Below are positions 1 to 11,751 of a stretch of DNA of 64,000 bases, piece after piece (within the stretch, counting starts at the first letter, position 1; every line of letters begins with the position of its first letter). The DNA comes from Anaeramoeba flamelloides (Eukaryota; Metamonada; Anaeramoebidae): assembly GCA_027625915.1 (NCBI GenBank), contig JANTQA010000076.1:3039501-3103500 (forward strand), written 5' to 3'. A program made the position numbers and the translations under genes. Below the pieces are notes generated by a model. It searched no databases. It was given only the letters and a program-made list of their open reading frames with translations, and was not told the DNA's origin.

Positions 1-1253
1 TATTTATCGATATTAAACAGTTGGACAATTGTAAAATGAAACAACAAGACAAAAAGAAACCAATTTGTAAATAATCTACCTGTATAAAAATGAAAAATAG
101 TTTAAGTTTGATTTCGAATGAGCTCGATATAGGAATTAAGAAAGAACTTCTTGGATTAATAATGGAACAAAGAAAATTGAAAATAAAGGAAAAAAAATAA
201 TTCTAAAAAATAATTGGAAAATGAGAATTTTTACTATCATTTTACAATTAAAATAGATTTGATAATTTTTTTTTGGAATGGGAAAAGTGTTTTCACAAAG
301 CAACAAAATAAGAACTCAAAGAGTCTTGTGAAATAAACAAAAACAATAATAATTGTTTAGATTGAGGTTTGTTCGATTAATAATATTATGCTTTGGGTTT
401 GGTTATTCAAAAAAACTAACTTAAACGTCTGAAAAGGTCTTTTCAATTTGAAAAAATTTGACGAAACAGCTCTCGTAAAGAAGGGTTTGGATCAAAAAAA
501 GACAAAACAAAGAAAAAAAGCAAAAATGAAAGAAAATTTACTATTGGCCAAAAGAAGAGAAGGGATCAAGACAAAAAACCATTTCTCTTGATACGAAATT
601 TGGTTATATTCAAAAGAAGAAACACTTTTCACGTGTTGTATTAGTGACAAACAACTTGCGATGACAAGCAAATATCTGAAAAAGAGGATTAGGATGGACA
701 ATCTGATTGAAGGTGTTGAAAGTTGAAGAATGCCATGGTATGCAAATTTCCTTTCTTGGTGCCACCATTTCATGTCAATAATATACGTAACGTCGCTAAT
801 AGGGACTGAATGCAATAAAGGAATTGTTGAGCAATTGCCATTTTTGGGGCAACTGATGTCCATTTGGAAGCTCTTTTTTATAGTCTCATTAGTCAAGCCT
901 GTGTGGAGTTCCACTTCGAAACCGACTTTTGTTTTGATTGCTCTTGGCTTGGCGTTTTGAAGGACAAAATCATAGGTCATTTCCTTCTTTAAAAATTGGA
1001 AATTGAGAAATTTGATAGATTCTTCAAAAATTGGGCCGCGGGAGTGAATTGAAATTATGGTGTTTGTGCTCGTCCAGAAACTGTTTGGTATCATTATCCC
1101 AATAAAAATAATAAACAGAAATAAAGAGATTAAAAAGAAATTCTTTTTTATGCAAATCTTGGCTAATGATGGTTGTTGAGTTTGGCTGTCTAATTGGCTT
1201 TCACTTAATAAATTATCAATTTCAATTTGGTTTTCCATTTCTTCGCTTGTCAT
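1..1253 (-). CDS. TMEM181/Wntless-like multi-pass membrane protein, 5' part, spliced, runs off the left edge
   Basis: The first exon starts at the ATG at 1253 and stays open to about 542 (237 residues). Visible parts are a polar N-terminus (1-37), a membrane segment (about 39-58), a lumenal region (about 60-182, with Cys135 and Cys141), a second membrane segment (about 184-206), a short loop, and the start of a third segment reading EKWFFVLIPSLLLAN. This order and the last motif resemble TMEM181/GPR178 of the GOST/Wntless-like family, which act in the secretory pathway. I infer a donor at 541 (GTAAAT) and an acceptor at 325. Joining these gives LLLANNSLSSYF, which fits the family better than reading on to the stop near 492. 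A further exon probably begins at 79 (acceptor TATACAG) and reads VDYLQIGFFLSCCFILQL to the window edge. The first exon is solid. The family call is fairly likely, and the small downstream exons are tentative. Confidence 0.6.
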
Positions 1254-2239
1254 CTAATTTAAAGAAATATCCAAGAGGAAAAGAAACTGAAAAAATGAGT
1301 CAAACTTGAAACAAGATTTTGATAAACTTTGATTGTTTTGACCTGAAAATTAATTTCAAAGAGTATAGACTTGTTTCTTCAGGATTTCTTGACTAAGGTT
1401 TCTAGATCATGAGAAATATAAAATATTAATCTTTAACTCAAATTTTTGAACAATCTTCGATAATTGACTTTTATTTCCTGACCAATTAAATTATCTTAAT
1501 TAAATATTTTGGTCCTATCTTTATATTTGTTGATATTTTATTATCTCTGAATTTATGAAAAAACACAGAAATAAAATTTAATGAAAATATCCTAATCATT
1601 AATAAGTCAATACTCCCAATCTAAAATAATTAAAAAATCAAATTCATATTAAGGTTTACACACCCTATCAGGGGAAAAATGATTATTCTGGTATTTGGTG
1701 TTGAGACTGGTTATTTTGGTTCTTAGGTGATTCATCTTTAACTTTGAATAAATTATAATAGTGTTTTAATAGTGGCTAAAATAGGTTTTTTATTTTTTTT
1801 TTTGAAACAAGCAATTTAAGGATCTAGTCATTTATCATTTATTTGTTCCATACTAGACGAAATAGATTTTACTCTAAAAATGATTTTGCGAAAATGAATA
1901 TTATTCGATTGACAAAAATACAATCAACAAAACAAAATTTTAATAGGAATCATCTTTTGTAAAAAATGTAATTTATAAAAAAATTTGAACTTATTTCTCA
2001 ATTTCTAAATAAAAATTTGAGAGGATCTCATCCACAAATAATTTTATTTTTATAAAAAATTCAATTAACAATAAAAATAGATAACAAGAATTCTCAATTT
2101 CCATAATAAAATTAAAAAAAAAAATTAAATCTTTCTTATTTTATATTTACAAAGAGTTAAATATCTTCAATTTAAAAGAAATTTTTTTCATAAATATAAA
2201 ATCAATTTAATTTAATTTAATTTAAATTTTCATTATATT
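1254..2239. other. AT-rich noncoding stretch
   Basis: I see no plausible coding region here, only short A/T runs. The part just above 1253 should hold the promoter and 5' UTR of the minus-strand membrane-protein gene. Confidence 0.5.
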
Positions 2240-2480
2240 GTAACCCTCTAAATTTGACAAAGTAAGGATTATGTAACCTTCTGGATAAAAATAACTCTTT
2301 TGAGTATTAAAAAAAATGAAAAAAAAATCACCGAGATCTCAAAAAGTGCCAAAGAACAAAACTTCAAAAAGAACATAGTTGTTTTCAAAATTATATATTC
2401 TAACAATTCTAATTGGAAATCGAGTGTTCGACTTTTGCTATTTTTTATAAAAATTCACTCTTTTTTAGTTGTTGATTTTG
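2240..2480 (-). repeat. Dispersed repeat, copy 1 (partner at 26,880-27,130)
   Basis: Read on the minus strand, this segment carries TTTTTGAGATCTCGGTGA followed by a T-rich tract and GAGTTATTTTTAT. The same order occurs on the plus strand around 27,000-27,070. Similarity continues weakly on both sides. No terminal repeats or gene were recognised, so this is a remnant of an unknown repeat. The 97-codon open frame across it (2,300-2,593) is not convincing as a gene. Confidence 0.5.
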
Positions 2481-2599
2481 GAGATCGATCAAACTTCACA
2501 TTTATTAGTATTTCATTGGTATTAGGCACATATAAAAATTACAAAAAAAAATTTTTGTTTCCAATTAAAAAAAAGTATTTTTTACCCAAATGACTATAC

Positions 2600-4375
2600 C
2601 CTTAAAAATTACTTTAAAGTAGAAAAAAAAATAAAATATCATACATATTATCAAAAATTGTTTGATTTTGATTTAAAATTAAAGGAAATGATCAAGTCAA
2701 AAAAAAAGATATTTAAATGCCAGAATAATGAAAAGAAATTATTTTCTCCAAAATTTTCTGATCATTATCATTTGGAACATAATTATTTTTGATCTAAAAA
2801 AAAGTATTTTCTGAGAATTTTTGACATTTCAAGCTTATATTCGGTTCAAAACGTTATATAAAAAATATAAAGTAAGATTAATTATTAATAGAAAAAAAGA
2901 AACTTTCAACACAAAACCTAGGATCAAATACAATATCATTTTAAAACAACTATATTTGAGCCAAAATTTTTCAGGAATGTATCGAAACAAACAATTCAAA
3001 ATTTTTAATACACCAAAATTCAATTTTTGAAACAATAATCTAAATAAAATAAATCCCAAGAAATACAAAATTAGCGTTACCAAATAATTAAACTGTTAAC
3101 AGTTATTTAGAAATTACAACAATTAATTAGAAAATAAAAAGAGTTAAGGATTAATTATACGCTTCCAAAAAAATGTATCAAAGAATCAAAACAAGTCACT
3201 AAAGTCCTTAATTCCATAAGAGAAAACCAATAATTTGAACTGTTTTTAAGATTATTAAAAATTTGAAATATTACATGATTTAAAAAATCTTTTTTTTTTT
3301 GGGAAAGATGAATGAAAATTTTCTATCATGTATTTTGCAACAAATAGGATTACCCACCAAATAAATAAAAAAAATACTTTTAAATTCAAATAAAACAAGA
3401 TATTGTTAATAAATTTTTGAAGATAACAGATCAAAAAAAAATATTGGTACAGTATGTTAAATAGCCCATGTCGAAGTTTTAATATGTGTTTTAGAAAATT
3501 ATTTATATTGTTTTTTGAAATAACGTCGTTTTTTTTTTTTTAAAATGTGTTTATTTTTTTTTTAGGTGGGGTTTTTGGTTTTTATTTTGTGTTTTTCCAA
3601 AAAATACAGTCCAATTTAACTAAACTTTCAAATCATACAAAATGTACAATAGATCATATCGTCCAGTGTTTTTCTACAACCTTCAATTCCAATCTCCCGG
3701 ATAAAAGAGATCTAATCCAACCAAATTTAAACCATACAACACCAAAATTGACAACAATAAAATATTTCAATTTGAATATATACAAAAAAAATTAATAAAA
3801 AAGATAAAAAAGAGTTTATTAAAAACTTTTTTACTGGTATCTCCACATTTCGCAAAAATGATATCATTTTTAAAAAGTTTTTTGAGAAAAAGAAATGAAA
3901 CAAAAAATTTTATTTCATTTTCCTTTTTTACCTTAACCTATCGTTTTTAAATCATATCTTGTAATTGGTTGACTCTATTTATTTATTTGATTCTTTTTTT
4001 TTTTCATTATTGGAGAGATATTAATCCTCAATGAAAGAATATTTCATATTGAATCAAAAGTTAATTAACCCAATATTTTATTGGATTAAAATTCTACAAA
4101 AACATGGCCAATGACCAAATTATTTATAAATCAATTCATTTTCAACAAGTTTAATAATGAGAGGAAATTAAATCTCTCATAAGATCAATTTTCATTGATT
4201 ATTACAAGATCTTTCAATTTTTAACTCAAAATAGAGGAGATAATATTTTAGGAAACTTTGAAGAAAAATTTCAATTATGACTTTTGAGAATGACAGTATT
4301 ATTGTCAAAATATACTTCCTTCATAAAATTAAACATATTCTTGAAAACTTTTCATTTCAAAAACAGATAAAAAAA
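2600..4375. other. AT-rich noncoding stretch
   Basis: There are only short, low-complexity open frames, for example at 2,821-3,030 and 3,547-3,795. Their translations are K/N/I/F-rich with no motif. I see nothing else of substance. Confidence 0.45.
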
Positions 4376-5060
4376 GAAAACAACTGAAAAAAGTTAAAAA
4401 ACAACACTTAAAAACACATTTTTGGAAAACCACAATAAAAGTTTGAAAAAAAATATAAAAGTCAACACGGTTTATTTAACATACTGTAAATATGTTTAGA
4501 TTCTATTAGTAATTATTGATCAATCAAAGGTTGTGTACCCTCAACTAATTTTATTTAGGTTTTTCTCTTTAAAATAACCCAACTTTTAACCTAATATCAA
4601 CCATTGAAAAAAATTATTGATTGAATAAAACAAGTGACATAATTTAAAAAATGAAATGAAGAAAAAAAAACTAAAAGACGAAAAAATGATTTTCAGAGAT
4701 ATTAAAAAATTAACAGTATTTTCAAATCTAATGAAATTATATATTTGCAATACTTTTGCCTCTTTTAATTTTGGGAACGGTTGTTTATGAGTCAAAAATC
4801 GTTAAAAAATTTAATGGTTTTAGAATATCCCTAAAAAACAATTCTCGAATATCGGTATAAAAGTAGATTTACATTTTTTTTTTTTTGATTTTAATTGTAA
4901 CAAGAAAGTGTATTATTCTACTTTGGAGGTAATTTGTGTCTTCTCTTAATTGAAAATATTTTTCCTTTTCAGTCATGTTACCCTCTGAAAAATAGTGTGG
5001 GACTTTTTTTCATTTTTACAATCATTTTAAAGATTAATCTCAAATAAAAATAATCATGAT
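4376..5060 (+). repeat. Long-inverted-repeat family, partial copy (related to 14,740-16,200)
   Basis: From about 4,470 the order of landmarks matches the left arm and centre of the element at 14,740-16,200: TTTAGATTCTATTAG, then TTGATCAATCAAA, then CTAATTTTATTTAGGTTT. Near 4,975-5,005 a second block, CAGTCATGTTACCCTCTGAAAA, resembles CAGTAAGGTTCCCAATGAAAA at 15,505. The orientation is the same. The copy is diverged and its outer ends could not be placed. Confidence 0.5.
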
Positions 5061-5654
5061 TCTGAAGTTTTCAATATCGGGTTTTATAATTTTCTCAACC
5101 TTTAATTTTAACACTTGAATACAATTCAAATAGAAGACTATAAAACTTTCATAAACAAAATTTGGTTTATAAAACTTTTCATACAACCCCCAGATCATTA
5201 CACGAGAACTGAAAAAAATTACACTTGATATTCTTTATCATTTTTAAACAAGAAATCTCAAATTACTTTGAACTTTTATAAAAACTCTCTTTGAAAAGAA
5301 AAAAAAGGAAAATGAATTAAAATTTTTACCCATTTCTTTTTCAAACATAAGCAAAATAAATTATAAATGTTGAAAGCATAGAATCTTGATACACATTTTT
5401 AATTTTAATAATAGAGTACAAAAATAAGGAAAAAAATAAGCGAATTTACTGGTTTTATTTTTTAACACGAGTTTTTTTTCTTACGAACAAGGGTTATTAC
5501 TATTTCGTTATTTTAAAAATCCACTTTTCGAAGTTTCAAAGAAAAAGAACCAGAAACTTAACTCCTCTCAAGACAGGTAAGAGGCACATAGGTTCTAACC
5601 AATTTGTCTTTTATTTCGATTTTCAGATTAGGGTATTCATTTTTTTTTTTTGTT

Positions 5655-6941
5655 ATGAAATTATTTGTTTTTTTCCTCTTTCTTACAATTACTTTGAATA
5701 CTTTCTCTTCTTGTTTGGAGTACGGAATTGATAGCTCCTCCGAAAACAAAGAAAAAGAACAAACTGATCATTCAAATACTGATCCAACAGACTCAGGAGA
5801 CAACGACTATATACAAGACATCAGCAGTAATAAATATCAATTCGAAAACGAAATTGAAATCTCTGAGGGATCAACTCAAGCCAAAAAAGTGAATCCAAAG
5901 GAGAGGGAACAAGGCCTGGTAAAGCTAGCAAGGATTAAAAAAGGCACCAAGAGGCAAGTGGTGTTAATTACAGGAGAGCAAAATGCAAAAGTCAGTTATA
6001 TCAATTTAAGTGAAAGGTTAGGGATCGATTCTGAAGAGCTTTATGACTATGTAAGAAGCGACAATCTGAAGAGAATTATGGAACTGGGCACACAGGATCA
6101 AGACGGAGAGATCTTGGTGAGTGGCCTAATCCCCCCCGTTGATGGGAAGGATGTTCATATTTGTGCTGGCTTAAATTATCGATCGCACCAAACCGAGATG
6201 CTTATGGCAAACAAGGTTCTGATTTTCCCAAAAATGGGCAAACCCACAGCAGCGTATTCAGACGTGTACCTAAAGAACAGAAAGATGTTTGACTATGAGC
6301 TAGAAATAGGTGTCTATGTCCCAATTGACATCCAAAAAGAAACAGACCTTGCCGATATCCCGTTTGGGTTTTTTCTTGCAAACGATCTCACCGAGCGCGA
6401 TGTGCAAGTCAGAAAGTTTCAAAAGGGCACAGCAGCAGGATTTGCGCTTTCCAAAAGTTTTGAGGGTTCATTGCCAATCGGGCCTTATGTGGTATTCCCC
6501 ATTGACAGGAAAGCATTCCTCAATGCACTTACCCTGGAATTAAAATTAAACGGAAAGGTTCGACAGCAATCACACTCCTCGCTTTTGGTTAGCAATGTAG
6601 ACGACCTTATTAAAAATACTTTCAACGTAGAGAGAGATTGGGAAGGGCCAAACGGCAGAGTTAAATTAATACCGGGAGACACAATAGCAAAGGGGACACT
6701 TATTTTGACAGGAACTCCTGGTGGCACAATCTTCCAGGTTTTGAAAACTTCACAAAAGATACAATATGCTTTTTCCTATTTCTTGAAAGCAAAATTCTTA
6801 AACGATCTTTCCATGGTGGACTCAATCAAAGAGGACTGGATAAGATCTGAAATCAATTCTGGCAAATACCTGAAAAATGGCGATATTGTTGAAGCAACAA
6901 TATCTGAATTGGGTACACAGAAACTTAAAATAGTTGAATAA
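5655..6941 (+). CDS. Fumarylacetoacetate hydrolase-fold protein with signal peptide
   Basis: A 428-residue protein. The ATG at 5655 is preferred over the longer frame because no ATG lies upstream, and because it gives a classic signal peptide: MKLFVF, a hydrophobic core, then TFSSC at 16-20. Residues 21-90 are an acidic, Ser-rich linker. The FAH catalytic domain spans about 165-428. Family motifs are GLNYRSH (172-178), DYELEIG (213-219, Glu215 and Glu217 being the expected metal ligands), NDLTERDVQ (243-251, third ligand Asp244), LSKSFEGSLPIGP (266-278) and IPGDTIAKGTLILTGTP (339-355). Family members hydrolyse or decarboxylate short keto-acids in a Mg2+-dependent way (acylpyruvase, oxaloacetate decarboxylase, hydratase); the exact substrate cannot be told. 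Most relatives are cytosolic or mitochondrial, so a secretory signal is unusual. The GC content looks higher than in the flanks. No intron is seen. Confidence 0.9.
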   Translation: MKLFVFFLFLTITLNTFSSCLEYGIDSSSENKEKEQTDHSNTDPTDSGDNDYIQDISSNKYQFENEIEISEGSTQAKKVNPKEREQGLVKLARIKKGTKRQVVLITGEQNAKVSYINLSERLGIDSEELYDYVRSDNLKRIMELGTQDQDGEILVSGLIPPVDGKDVHICAGLNYRSHQTEMLMANKVLIFPKMGKPTAAYSDVYLKNRKMFDYELEIGVYVPIDIQKETDLADIPFGFFLANDLTERDVQVRKFQKGTAAGFALSKSFEGSLPIGPYVVFPIDRKAFLNALTLELKLNGKVRQQSHSSLLVSNVDDLIKNTFNVERDWEGPNGRVKLIPGDTIAKGTLILTGTPGGTIFQVLKTSQKIQYAFSYFLKAKFLNDLSMVDSIKEDWIRSEINSGKYLKNGDIVEATISELGTQKLKIVE

Positions 6942-7218
6942 TATTTTCAAACTACAAATCTGACATTGATCAACTTTAGTTTAACAATCCCTTTTATATA
7001 TATATATATACTACTAATAAATTCGAATGACAGTTCTCAATTTTTTTAGTTCGATTTCCTTCTTTTAAATCATGAGCAAAGCTTTGATAGAAAGAATTTT
7101 ATTTGTTTAAATCCAAATAAACATTGTAAATAACTATATTTTTGAGATCTTCTGTTTTGAAACTTTGGGTTAACAAAATTTATCAAATAGAAAATGAACT
7201 AAAATATTTTTTATATTT
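6942..7218. other. 3' flank of the FAH-like gene
   Basis: AT-rich, with a short TA repeat near 6,995-7,010. No gene is seen. Confidence 0.4.
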
Positions 7219-7452
7219 TTAGGCTTTTAACAGTATTTGTGTTGAATCAAAAAATTCTTGAATTTTTCTCTTTTTAGAATGGTGGCACCGAATGAATTCG
7301 TAATCTACAACACAAGTGATCATCCTTTCATTTTGGTTGAAATAATTATGATCTGGTATTGAAGAATTAAAAGAATTTTTGTTTTTTGAAATAAATTTCG
7401 GTTTTTTTAATTTGGCTTTTATTTTTTGTACTGCTTTAAAAAACTTTGCCAT
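7219..7452 (-). CDS. Possible small protein or single exon, unknown
   Basis: A 77-codon open frame starting at an ATG at 7452. The N-terminus is basic (MAKFFKAVQKIKAKLKKPK) and the C-terminal half reads MITCVVDYEFIRCHHSKKRK. Its base composition is less AT-biased than the flanks (for example GGTGGCACCG near 7,282), which is the main reason to list it. No domain is recognised. It could be a small gene, one exon of a spliced gene, or a remnant. Confidence 0.3.
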   Translation of the reverse strand: MAKFFKAVQKIKAKLKKPKFISKNKNSFNSSIPDHNYFNQNERMITCVVDYEFIRCHHSKKRKIQEFFDSTQILLKA

Positions 7453-7611
7453 TCATCCTCTTAAAAATACACCTCAGGGCACATACCTTAAATAAGTTTT
7501 TCATTTCACGAAGTAGTTAGTAAATATTTTTACAAAGTACCCAATAAATTGATTAATTTTGACAAAAATAAATTAAAATAACTCTAAATAAGAACTTTGT
7601 GTGATTAGTAA

Positions 7612-7795
7612 TAGAACTTTAAGGGGCTAATGTCTAGTATATTTTTTTACCTAAATTTAATAGAGATTGGGAAAATTTTTCGTCAATTACTTAGATTTGA
7701 AAACCCTGTTTGTTTTTAATATTAACATATTTTGAGATCAGGAATCCTTAGTTAGAAATTGGTCAAAACAATAATAATAGAGAATAGTCAATTAA
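7612..7795 (+). repeat. MITE-like repeat with TTAAGGGACT-type ends, degraded copy
   Basis: Homologous in the same orientation to 26,601-26,793. Shared landmarks are CTTTAAGGGGCTAATGTCT at the left, AGAGATTGGGAAAATTTTT, GATTTGAAAACCC, AGAAATTGGTCAAAA, and a damaged right end reading AGAGAATAGTC. The better copy at 26,601 shows the inverted ends clearly. Confidence 0.6.
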
Positions 7796-8150
7796 CAAAA
7801 TAACTAGTAAAAACTTGTACAAACTAAAAAAAAACAAATTTTTACACAAAAAAAATATATTTTAACTCTATTATTCCAATCCTTAATTTCTTAAATATAC
7901 ATGAAAAAGATTAGAATTTGTATTCAAGATTTTGAATTTATTTGTACCATCACACTTATTGGAATTGGAATTACTTTACTACTTTTTTACCAAGTAAATA
8001 TTAGTCAAACCTTTTCAACTCCTATTTAATTTCAGATATTAAACTAATTCCCAGTTTTAATCAAAGGCTTTTTACAATTTGAATAAAAAAATGCAACAGA
8101 AAAAAAAACATACTACACAATTATTAATTGTGAACATTAATCGAGCTATC
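7796..8150. other. AT-rich noncoding stretch
   Basis: Nothing recognised beyond homopolymer runs. Confidence 0.4.
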
Positions 8151-8159
8151 AACTGAAAA

Positions 8160-8393
8160 AAGATCAGTTTTTAAAAGGAAAAATAAATGATTAGAAGACA
8201 AAATATGATTATACATAATAATTTTTTTAAATATTCTCTTTTGGTACAGGATTTTTATTTTATTGATTTATCTTGATTAAAACTTTGTTGAAAAAATTGA
8301 CAATTTTTGAGATCTCCAAAATTTCTAAATCATACCTGGATTTCATTATAAAGAAAATATAAATAATATTTATTGATTTAATTGATAATAATA
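8160..8393 (+). repeat. Long-inverted-repeat family, partial copy
   Basis: Matches 15,200-15,430 in the same orientation. Shared blocks are CTCTTTTGGTACAGGATTTTT against ATCTTTTGGTATGAGATTTTT, and GAAAAAATTGACAATTTTTG against CAAAAAATTGACTATTTTTG. Its right edge is cut by the palindromic MITE that begins at 8,394. Confidence 0.55.
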
Positions 8394-8582
8394 CAGTCGG
8401 TTCCACTTTTATGGCACAAACTTCAACAATATTTAAGGTACAAAAAAATTCTCAAATTAAAGCACAAATTTTAGAATTTTTTTTACAAATTATTTTATTA
8501 GAATTTGAATTTGTGCTTTAATTTATGATTTTTTTGTGCCTTGAATTTGTTGAAAGTGTGTGCCTTCGAAGTGAAACTGACT
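8394..8582. mobile_element. Palindromic MITE, copy 1 (TA-flanked, pogo/mariner-like)
   Basis: The element begins CAGTCGGTTCCACTTTTATG just after TA and ends GAAGTGAAACTGACT just before a TA run. The two halves are inverted repeats of each other: GGCACAAACTTCAACAATAT on the left mirrors TTGTTGAAAGTGTGTGCC on the right, leaving only a short AT loop. A second copy lies at 43,159-43,354. TA flanks and CAGT ends fit the Tc1/mariner/pogo superfamily. It has no coding capacity. Confidence 0.8.
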
Positions 8583-9360
8583 ATATATATATATTAAAAG
8601 TGGAGAAGAAGAAAAATACTTATTTGTGGGTTTCTAATTTGATGAGAAACTATAAAAATAAGAGAAATGATAGTAATAATTTAGCTATTTCTAATTGAAT
8701 TCCATAATGTATTGAGTAAAATTTCTGGTTTATACTCTCAAAGTACATTTTTTTTAGAATCAATATCTACAAACTGCAAAATTATATAAATAAAACCAAT
8801 TATGGTGATGATCCAGAACTTTTTGAAATTATTATCATAAAACTGAAGTTTAAATAGTTAACTCAATACTAAACTTATAAAATTATAATTAATTAAGTTT
8901 AAACTTTTTTACTTTTAAATTTCATTTATTTCTTTTTTTTTTGTAACTTTTTCTTATCTTTTTTAAAAATTATGTTTTTCTTTTCATTTTTTTAAAGAAA
9001 AGTTATAATATAAGTTTTAATTATGTAAAAATTATAATTTGTGACCAAAAAATCAAATAAACGTTTATAATTTCATGTAAATGGTAGGTAATTTGTTCAG
9101 TCGCCTCTCCCGATTGAGAATTAAAAAAAAAACATAAGAACTTTAATTTTCTGAAAAAAATTCTTTTATGTTCTTTGGGTATAAAATAAAACATGAAAAA
9201 AAGACTCTAATAAACGATAAAATATGCCAAATGATTTAAATTTGTTTTTTTGTAACTTTTTTTAAAAAATATAATGATTATTTTGAAATAGAAAATAAAC
9301 GTAATGATACTTTTAAATAAATAGCTATTTGTTTTAAAATATAAAACGAATACAAGCCAA
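8583..9360. other. AT-rich noncoding stretch
   Basis: Nothing recognised. Confidence 0.4.
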
Positions 9361-9399
9361 TTCAAAATTATTAAATTTGTTTTAAAACATATAATGTAT

Positions 9400-9850
9400 G
9401 TATATTAAAAGTGTTTAACTGGATATTAGAAGAAGAAAATTTTTTTCGAAATTTCAAAATTGAAATTATTTTTTCAGATTTTTCTTTTTTCTTTTTTTTT
9501 AAATTTTTTTTTTTTTGATACTTAATTTTTTTGAAATTTTTTGTTTTATTGCAAGATCAATATTCGCTTCATAAAAATACTGATAACTGAATATTATTGA
9601 AAGTTTTAAAATGATTGTAGAGAAATTATATTTCTCATTAATTGGGTTCATTTTTGTTCTTTCAATCAGAGATCAAAAAAAAAAAACATCATTTATTTCT
9701 CAACTTGTTAAGAATTCGAATTTCGAATTTTTAAGAAAATATATTTGTTGATTTGAATCACTTGAATGTAGATACTAACTCTTCATGGATATATATATTC
9801 TACTTATTTCTTATTTTTTCAAATGTAAATTATCAAAAATAATTCATTTT
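9400..9850 (+). repeat. GGGGCCC-terminus MITE family, degraded copy
   Basis: Internal landmarks of the element at 44,285-44,964 appear here in the same order: GGATATTAGAAGAAGAAAATT, AAAATTGAAATTATTTTTTCA, and ATTGCAAGATCAATATTCGC. The termini are no longer recognisable, so the edges are approximate. Confidence 0.5.
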
Positions 9851-11669
9851 AGAAAAAAACAGTGGCAACCATGATAAAAACAAAGTTTTGAAAATTTGAA
9901 ATAATTTAGAAAAAAAAATAATTTGAATATTATAATTTAATTTGTAAAAAATATTAAGTCTGGAATAAATTTTATAATAATTTTAATTTTGATAAAAAAT
10001 ATTGGTGTAATATATTGCACACGAAGAAATACCTTCGACTGTTAAAATTAATGAAATAAAAAAAAAGTAAAAAAAATTTTTAATAGAATTTGATAAAATA
10101 TTTCATTATTAAACAATAAAAAAAAATATTAGTGAATTTTCTTTTAATTAAATAATACCTGTTAAGGATTCAAAAAAAAACATAAATTGGATTAAAGATC
10201 AATTCAATGGAATTTTGGATTCTATTAGAAAGAGAATTATATTATTCATACAAAGGCATAAAAGATGAATAAATCATACTTATTTTCTAGCTTAATCCAA
10301 AATTCGAGCTCTTCATATATTTTTTCTTAAAATATTTGATTTACAAAATCAAATTTTTTGGGTTCAATCTTATAAAGTGTATTTTTTTAACTGAAAAATT
10401 CGAAACTAAAATTACAGTTTATAATTTCCTCAATGAATTTAAATAAAAAACGTAAAAATAGAATCCCAAAATAATCGTTACATTAATTAAATGACCATTA
10501 ATCATCAAAAATAATATTGATTCGATTTATCTTTCTTTAATTAGTTATTCAATTAAAAAATTGATTAAAAATGATATAATAAAAAATATCACTGGTTTAT
10601 TACTCATAAGAAGGAATATGAATTTATTGAAGAAATCAAAGATCCACTTTATTATTTCTGTTGGTTTCATATTTCCTTTTAAGAAAATTAACCTTTAGAT
10701 TTGTGTTTATAGCTGTTTTAATGATTTTTTCATTTTACTTATGGATGGGGTCAATAATACAAATAAATTTTGAATTATAAAAAAAAAGTATCTTTTTTTT
10801 TTTTTTTATTTATAGAAGAAGTGTAAATTACACTCAAAATGTCCTTTGACTTGAATCCCCTTTCAAGAAAATTAACTCAAGCCAAAAATCCTAGATTTCA
10901 CTATAATTCAGGGGGGAAACACACCTAATTTTTTTTTCTGGATATAAAAAAAAAAAATTGAAAATTGAAAAGAAAAAAGAAAAAACAAAATTTAAAAAGG
11001 GTTTAAAGAAGATATTGGTAAAAAATCAAAAAAAAAAAAAAAAACAATAAATATATATTTTAATAAGAATACCCTAAATCACAACTAAAAATACTTTTTG
11101 TGAATTTAATTTAATTCGATTAATTGATCATAAATGTTAATTTGTGGAGATCGTAATTTAATTTTTGTAATTTCTTTTTTTTTTTTTGATCTGGAGTTTT
11201 TTTTAAACCCATAGTCATTTTTAGCCATTTGCTTTTTCGTTTTTAATTTTCAAGTTACTGATACTTTTGTGTTTCAGTGTTCTCAGTATTACCAAGTAAC
11301 CATTTGATCTTTTTCCGTTGTAACTCTTCTTCCCAATATAAAGAAAATTCAGCAAGGGTAAAAAACGGAAAAAAAATAAAAATTCATAATTAACAATGAT
11401 TTTTGAATTGATCCAAATAAAAATAAAAATAAATGAAAAAACAAAATAAATTGATATAATAATGTATTTATATTATTATTAAATTTAAGAATTACATACA
11501 AAAAAAATTTCTCAGTGAAATTATGTAAAAAAAAAAAAATAAAAATAAAAAAACTCTTCAACCGAGAATAATATTATATAAAAATAAACGCGTAATATTG
11601 TTGAGTGGATTTTTTTTTTTAGAATATAATATCATATAATATATTCTTAAAAAAAAAAAATGAGATCAA

Positions 11670-11708
<39 letters not shown>

Positions 11709-11751
11709 AATGTAATTAATTTGTTATAATTATTCCCTTGTGGTGGTTTAT
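9851..11751. other. AT-rich noncoding stretch with long poly-T
   Basis: No convincing gene. A continuous T tract of more than 30 bases lies at about 11,670-11,702. The part below 11,752 is the 3' flank of the homeobox gene. Confidence 0.45.
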
